This document shows positions 58,201 through 64,000 of a DNA stretch of 64,000 nucleotides, in pieces. Numbering within the stretch: the stretch's first letter is position 1; every line of letters starts with the position of its first letter. The translations under genes were made by a program, and so were the position numbers. Location: assembly GCF_964199755.1 (NCBI RefSeq), contig NC_133896.1, positions 99,880,549 to 99,944,548 on the forward strand, written 5' to 3'. This DNA is from Larus michahellis. Its lineage: Eukaryota > Chordata > Aves > Charadriiformes > Laridae. Under the pieces are notes generated by a model. The model worked only from the letters and a program-made list of their open reading frames with translations, had not been told where the DNA came from and did not search any database.

Positions 58201-60300
58201 CTGACAGAATGACAATAAAATGTGAAAACTGGCCCATTCCCCTGCTTTTAGCTAGTGGAAAAAAGACTTTTTTTCCCTATTATATTAACTTCTTTGTTTT
58301 TCTTTTTTTTTTTTTTTTTTTCCCTCTTGAGGACTGTGCCACCCAAATAAGTAAGCATCAAGTATTTATGAAGTCTTTCAAAAGTCTTTTTTCATATTTA
58401 CAGGGGTTTTTTTTCCCAGTTTGGCTTTCTAGGACAAGCTATTGAAAAACACTTGCTTTCTTATAAGCCTGCCAAAAAGCTGGGACTTTCTAGATATTTT
58501 AAATGCTTTCTCTATGTCAGTAACGCAAAAAGCACAGGATCCTTCACTTGCAAAAGCATAAACCAGTATTTATCAGGAAAGGTGCTTTATCTCTTAGAAG
58601 GTGCCATGCCAAATTTTGTCGTATAAGAGCTCTGAGTAAGAAACTTCTTTTCTGGCTTCATTACATTTATAAGTATATGGGCCAAATTCACTTGTAGCAT
58701 AATTCTACTGAACTAAGTTTTGTTGTGTCTTTCACAGTAGTATTCTACCTCTAAACTGGAATCTGAAAAAAATAACAATTAGGCGTTGATTTGTCTTTCT
58801 GCTTCTCACTATTTTCTGTGAAGAATGGTGGGTGGTTAAATTGGTACAGTTCATATATTTTCTATAAGTGTTTACATTTCTGGATTTATTGTTTCTTAAA
58901 TATTTTGTTTGTACCTCTGAGTTTTGAATTTTAAATAAATGATTTGTACGTTTATCGAAATTGTTAATTTGTACTCGATCCTGACTCTTACAGCTAAGAC
59001 CCATTGTCTTACAATTGGAGGGCTCTGTTGGAAGTAGTTTAAAAATACAAAACAGTGATGATACGGTAAACATTAGCACTCATGACTTGGCGCAGCTGAG
59101 GCATCTAATGGCCCACTGTTTCAGTGCTGAAGATAGTAAAAGTGTAGTAGGGTACTTGAAATGTATACACCAATTGATTAGTAGATGCCACTGAAATTGG
59201 TATTCACGACTTGCAGTCCTTTGTTTCTGTCACTGGCCCTCTCTTTCATGTTCTTAATTCCCTACTGTGTTTAAATTAAAAAATGTGGAGGTATTCTGTA
59301 CAGAGCTTTCTAGAAAGAGAATTAAGGCTCATCAAGAGAAAATACAATTGCAAAGCTTGTTGTTCCCTCTCCTACTATTTTGGTTTGGTCAGATAGCTGC
59401 TGTGTGCTTAAATAAATGAACACCAATTAAGCATCTTTCAGCCTTTCACAGACAAACAATCCAGGAGCTCAGACATGTGTGAAAGTCATGTTTTATTGCA
59501 GGACAGTCATCCCAAAGCTTTAAAAAAAAAAAAAAACCAACAACCAACAAACAAATGCAAAACCAAGCAAAAGCCCACACTGTTTTGCTTAACTCTCATT
59601 TCACACGTGGAGGTTAGTGGGCATTTTTCAACTCTTTACTATGTGTTTTCACTTCATTACACTGAAAAAATTAGCTGAGGTTTTTAATTGAGACTCTTCT
59701 TGCTTTTCTACAAAAGATATTTGAAAGATAAATGGGTATAGCTAAACTGACTTCAAGTCTTAAAAGAGAAGAGCAATGCTGTTTTCTCTTGGAGTACAGT
59801 TAAGACCTTAAAGCTGGACTGTTAAATTTTGATGCAGTGTGTTGTAGGGGTAGTAACCATAACGTGTCAGGAGCTCAGGTTGAAGGTCCCTCTTGTCCCT
59901 GTTTTTGATTCATATTTTTAATGAGATCAGACATTAAAATCTTTGGCTAGAGTTGGAAAATAAAGGGATAAACATACCTAGTGGATGGAACCAATTTTGT
60001 TCAAATGGAAATAGTTACTTTGAATTTTACAGGCTGAAATCCTTGTATGTGCTAGCAGCGGAGTTTCGTTTCTGTATGATGGTGTGGTTTGAAAAACTCC
60101 TGTTAATTCTGTATAACGCTATGTCCAGATGGTAGCGAGGTTTTTTTCCCCTTCACTCAAGTGTTATAGTGTGAAAACTAATTTTTCTCTACTGTTGCAA
60201 AAGCACAAACTACTCTGTCCAAGTGTAGCTTGCATCAGTACATCACTGATTTCAAGCCAGAGTGCTGCATTTGTGAAGGACCTGTGGCCATATAATGCAT
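55261..60300. other. AT-rich intergenic DNA downstream of CEP97
   Basis: No conserved coding exon, RNA gene or recognised transposon. Long T runs occur near 58299-58322 and an A run near 59522-59535. Part may be extended CEP97 3' UTR; AATAAA near 58933 is available. Confidence 0.55.
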
Positions 60301-63300
60301 CAATTTAGGGTATAGGTAGAAGGAAGTATTACTTTGGCCTACATGGGACAGCACATAGGGATCTTGACAGACTTCAACACGTGGGCTTCCTCAACTTTAT
60401 CCATGTCACTGATGGAGCTCGTTCGTTTTCTTTCTATAGCTTGGCACAGGTTTTGCCTATACATAAGGATATTTTCAGACATGTCCCTTGTGACACTCTA
60501 TCATAACTTCTTGTGGATCTGGACAGGTGTGTGTGACTGTCAGAAGTCCTGCAAGTAATCCAGCATGTTCCTTGGTCTAGGAGTGTCGAGACCAATGGAG
60601 TTAACGTGCCACCCATGGGAGATTGTGCCTGTTGTCCCAGCGGGGACTTCTTGAGGATTGCTAGGACCTTTTCAGGTACAGCCCAAGTGATTTCTGGCAA
60701 TGTGAGGACTTCAAGACTGCTCAAGTCTGTCCCCTTTTTCCTTGCTCAAATCCCATTTTCTTACTCTTTATGATATGTGCAAGACAACATTGAACAAAGG
60801 AAGAAAGAGCAGAAAATTGTGTACGGGTTGCCCAAATGAAACCAGTCCCAGCCTTTGACTTCCAAGACCGTAATTTGTCTGTGAAAACTGGGAAGTCCAC
60901 GATTATGAAGGATGCCCTGGAAAATGTAAAATCTGTGCACATTCTGTTGAAATTGTTCATGTGTTGGGCTGAAAGCAATAAACTGTTACAAAAGCCTAAA
61001 AAATTCTCAAACAATGTGGGGTTGTGAGAAGAGCAGTCCAGCAGCCAGGGCTGTCTTGTTAGTATTGTGCTAAACTGCATTCAAGCAGCAGCCTTTGATG
61101 TCTCTTCCTGTCCATTATTTGTTTCACCAGCTGAAGTTCTCCAGTCCCTTGAGAACTTGCAGCACGTTTTCTGGTGTGGGAAGCGGATGGAAAATAAGCT
61201 GAGGAGGTTACTGCTGCTTGTGTGCATAGAGGCTGTGGGACCTGAGGAGAAGCAAGGGACACGGAGAAACCCTACAGCCTGAACTCTTTTGTTCCTTCCA
61301 CCCATCCTACAGCCCCTTCAACTTGAAGTTAAAGGCAAGTGCATGTGCTATCGGAGCCTGTATTTTCAAATCCAGTCCACGGCTGTCTTGTGCTGAGGGC
61401 CCTGGGGGGGTCTCAAGTTCTTTCACTTGTCCCCTCCTCATTGCGGCTTGCTTGTTCCCAGTTTTGACACTTTTTCTACAGCAGACTGGCTGCCCTTTTG
61501 GTCTTTGATTCTCTGCCTTTACTCACGGAAAGTCTTAAGCACGTGAAGCACGGTCTTTTGCTAGCAGGTCAGGTAAGCTACCTTTCTCGCCCGCTTTCTC
61601 AAACTCATGGTTGCCTGATGCTTTCCCTTCTTTGGTGTAGCAGTGTCAATGTTAAACTCTGGGTAAGCTCCAGGCAGCCTTTGGCCGAAATGGCTGTGAC
61701 GCGCCCATTGTCTGGTGGAGAAAGGGAGAGGGAGTGCTGGAAGAGCTTCCGTTAGTCCCAAAGGGGAAGAGAACTGCCTGGGGGCAGTGGGAAGCTGTGC
61801 TCCCACTGGTCCCTGGAGCGGGAGTGCGGCGCAGCTGCCTGAGGGAGCATCTGCAGCAGGTTTGCTGGTGCAGAAGGGAAGTGGAAAGGCTGCATGGTGC
61901 CTCTAGGTGAGCTTCTCTGTAACCTTTTGGGAAAAGGACTTGAGGAAGCTGGAAGAGCTTCTGGCAAAAGCTCTATCCCTTTACCAAGCGTTAGATGATA
62001 TGAAGAGTCTGGGCAGCACCAGATCAGCAAAAGACTTTTTCCAACCAAGTCAAATATACCTTAGTTGTTGCTATGCCTGAAACCAGGGGACATGCTGAAC
62101 TTGCATGCAAGGTCAGAGTGAAACTCACTGTTCTAGTAACCGTGGGGGGACAACACCAGATGGTTGTGTAAGTGGAAAATGGTTGGAGAAGCAATACAGG
62201 GGTAATGTGGCAAAAGAGGACTGGTCAAAGATGCGTATAGGAAGGGAACAGAGTGGGTTGTGCTCTTTGCAGACTGTCCAGGACTGTCAAATGCGTTGTT
62301 TGTTAAATCTCATAATATTCAGCACAAACACGTGTTTAGTTTGCTTTACGGGGCAAACCAAAACATTTCCCAACACTTGCCTATAATTAAGAATCAGTTT
62401 CAGTAATCCCAGTTGCATTATCTAATATACTGTGTATTACTGATGATTATTTTCAGGTAAGGGAGAGAAGGGCAGCGGGGCCAAGGGCCCAGCATAACTT
62501 CACCTTACTGCATGTGATTCTGGAAAAAGAAATAAGGAAAGATCGATTCTTTTTCATTATCTATCTTTCTGTACTCATCTCAAAATAATTGCCGAGCGCT
62601 TCTGGTGTGATAAACCAGGAGGGATGTAAGGTGAGTGGCAGCTGCTGAAGCTGTAGTTTTTTGGGGCTAATGACTCTAGATGTTGCATGTGTAACAGACC
62701 TCACCAAAGCCATTGACACTCAAATAGCTTAAAACTAAACAGCCTTTTACAAGGCCCCTTCTATAGAGCGTGGGGGCAGATGTTCAGTGATCAGTTTATG
62801 GCCTCTTTATGCACAAGGTCTTACCATTTTAGAGATTAGAAAAGCACATTTGATTCATTCTTAGGTCTTCATTAAGACTAGCTACAATAACAACTGAAGA
62901 ATTTATGGAGAAAAGTAGTGGGGGTCCCCTCCCGTCATTGAGCGAGGGTGAAATGTAAAATGTGGCAGAGAATAGCGTAGCCTTTTTCATGTAAAAAGAG
63001 CACAGACTTTGTCATTGTTGTCATCTTCCAAGCCCTCACCCCCAACATCAATCCATTTATATTACAGCAATGGGCTTATGCCTGGCATTAAGCACACTAA
63101 TTAGATCATTTTGCCTTGGGTCTCACTTTGAACTGAAGAACCTGTGGGAGAAATTGATGCACTGCATGGCTCATGACGGAAGGCTGAAGAGAAATGAGAC
63201 TGCTATAAAACTGATAGACTTAATATATACAGGGGGAAAAAAAATCAATACCAAGTATCTTTCAAGATCCTGTATGTTTAGTGTTCTGCATACACAGCCA

Positions 63301-63492
63301 GATGGCTTTCAATTCCTGATTGACAGTATTTAGAACTAATAAAAGCTGGTGCCTGTTGAGATGGCTGCTTTCCATCTCTACCAGGTAATCACCCTTGTAA
63401 TGTGGGGAAAGGAAGAGAAAAGTAGAAGTGAGATCACTTAACTCATTCGAAATAGCTATGGCTGATGGGGGTGGGGCCAGGAGATAAGAGTA
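60301..63492. other. Intergenic DNA with higher GC patches
   Basis: Between about 60.35 and 62.1 kb the base composition is closer to balanced and several overlapping open frames occur on both strands (for example 60434-60724 and 60721-61080 on minus). None belongs to a family I recognise. It may be an old repeat or a non-coding transcript. The NXPE3 gene expected next by synteny was searched for and not seen. Confidence 0.45.
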
Positions 63493-63938
63493 GGGCTACA
63501 AAGCTGGTGAGGGGCCTGGAGGACAAACCTTATGAAGAACGACTGAGGGAGCTGGGGTTGTTTAGCCTGGAGAAGAGGAGGCTGAGGGGAGACCTTATCA
63601 CCCTCTACAACTACCTGAAAGGAGGTTGTAGAGAGATGGGGGCTGACCTCTTCTCCCTGGTGACAAGTGATAGGACGAGGGGAAACGGGTTCAAGTTATG
63701 TCAGGGGAGGTTTAGATTGGATATTAGGAGACATTTTTTCACTGAAAGGGTTATTAAACATTGGAATAGGCTGCCCAGGGAGGTGGTGGATTCACCATCT
63801 CTGGAGGTGTTTAAAAAAAGGGTAGATGGGGCACTGAGGGACATGGTTTAGAAGTGGCTTTTGTCAGGGTAGGCTAAAGGTTGGACTCGATGATCTTAAA
63901 GGTCCCTTCCAACCTCAACAATTCTATGATTCTATGAT
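63493..63938 (+). mobile_element. Young CR1 LINE, short 3' copy
   Basis: 446 bases that align without gaps to 50669-51114 of the intron-9 copy, with five differences by eye, all transitions. It carries the same ORF2 C-terminus, the same stop and the same pair of octamers. It is 5'-truncated just after the CVQFWAPR region. Confidence 0.96.
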
Positions 63939-64000
63939 TTAATATTTATAATGGCTACAGTACTATGTCCACAAGAATACTTCAGCTGCTCTGTCTCTCT

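Noticed and set aside
55261-64000. NXPE3, expected next by synteny with human
   Set aside because: None of the frames in this stretch resembles NXPE3 coding sequence; the gene must begin to the right.

Overview
This is a vertebrate nuclear window, almost certainly from a bird. The genes have many GT-AG introns. Their proteins match the tetrapod genes PCNP, ZBTB11, RPL24 and CEP97 nearly end to end. All recognisable transposable elements are CR1 LINEs, the dominant avian retroposon, ending in the CR1 3' signature and ATTCTATG-type octamers. The youngest CR1s end in CTCAACAATTCTATGATTCTATGAT, which I associate more with non-galliform birds; that point is inference. There are no prokaryotic features.

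Layout: (1) 1-5070 holds the 3' four coding exons of PCNP on +; its first exon lies left of the window. (2) 5071-14219 is the convergent PCNP/ZBTB11 interval: PCNP 3' UTR candidates, plain intergenic DNA, a CR1 relic at about 10.05-10.58 kb, and the probable long 3' UTR of ZBTB11 from about 11.46 kb. (3) 14220-29461 is complete ZBTB11 on -, 11 coding exons, 1045 codons, with an integrase-like HHCC finger, a BTB domain and 12 C2H2 fingers. Upstream lies a CpG island with YY1-like and ETS/PU.1-like sites. (4) 31.05-33.0 kb is an intergenic spacer after an old CR1. (5) 33052-37601 is complete RPL24 on -, 6 coding exons, 157 codons, with a 5'TOP tract and a CR1 in intron 2. (6) 37602-37946 is a 345-bp head-to-head promoter shared by RPL24 and CEP97, inside a CpG island. 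(7) 37947-53586 is complete CEP97 on +, 11 coding exons, 863 codons, with LRRs and an IQ motif. A small CR1 relic lies in intron 5 and a young CR1 with an open reverse-transcriptase frame lies just after exon 9. (8) 53587-64000 is CEP97 3' UTR and AT-rich intergenic DNA, ending with a second young CR1 about 1% different from the intron-9 copy. NXPE3, the next gene in human, was not found.

Gene order and orientation match human 3q12.3 as I recall it. The genes are not a pathway: a PEST nuclear protein, a BTB zinc-finger transcription factor, ribosomal protein eL24 and a centriole-capping protein. All exon borders were read by eye. They join in phase with no in-frame stop, and the ZBTB11, RPL24 and CEP97 totals agree with the mammalian lengths (1053, 157 and 865 residues from memory). 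I see no evidence of a new system here; the most interesting points are promoter motif clusters, the transposon-derived finger of ZBTB11, and the recent CR1 insertions.
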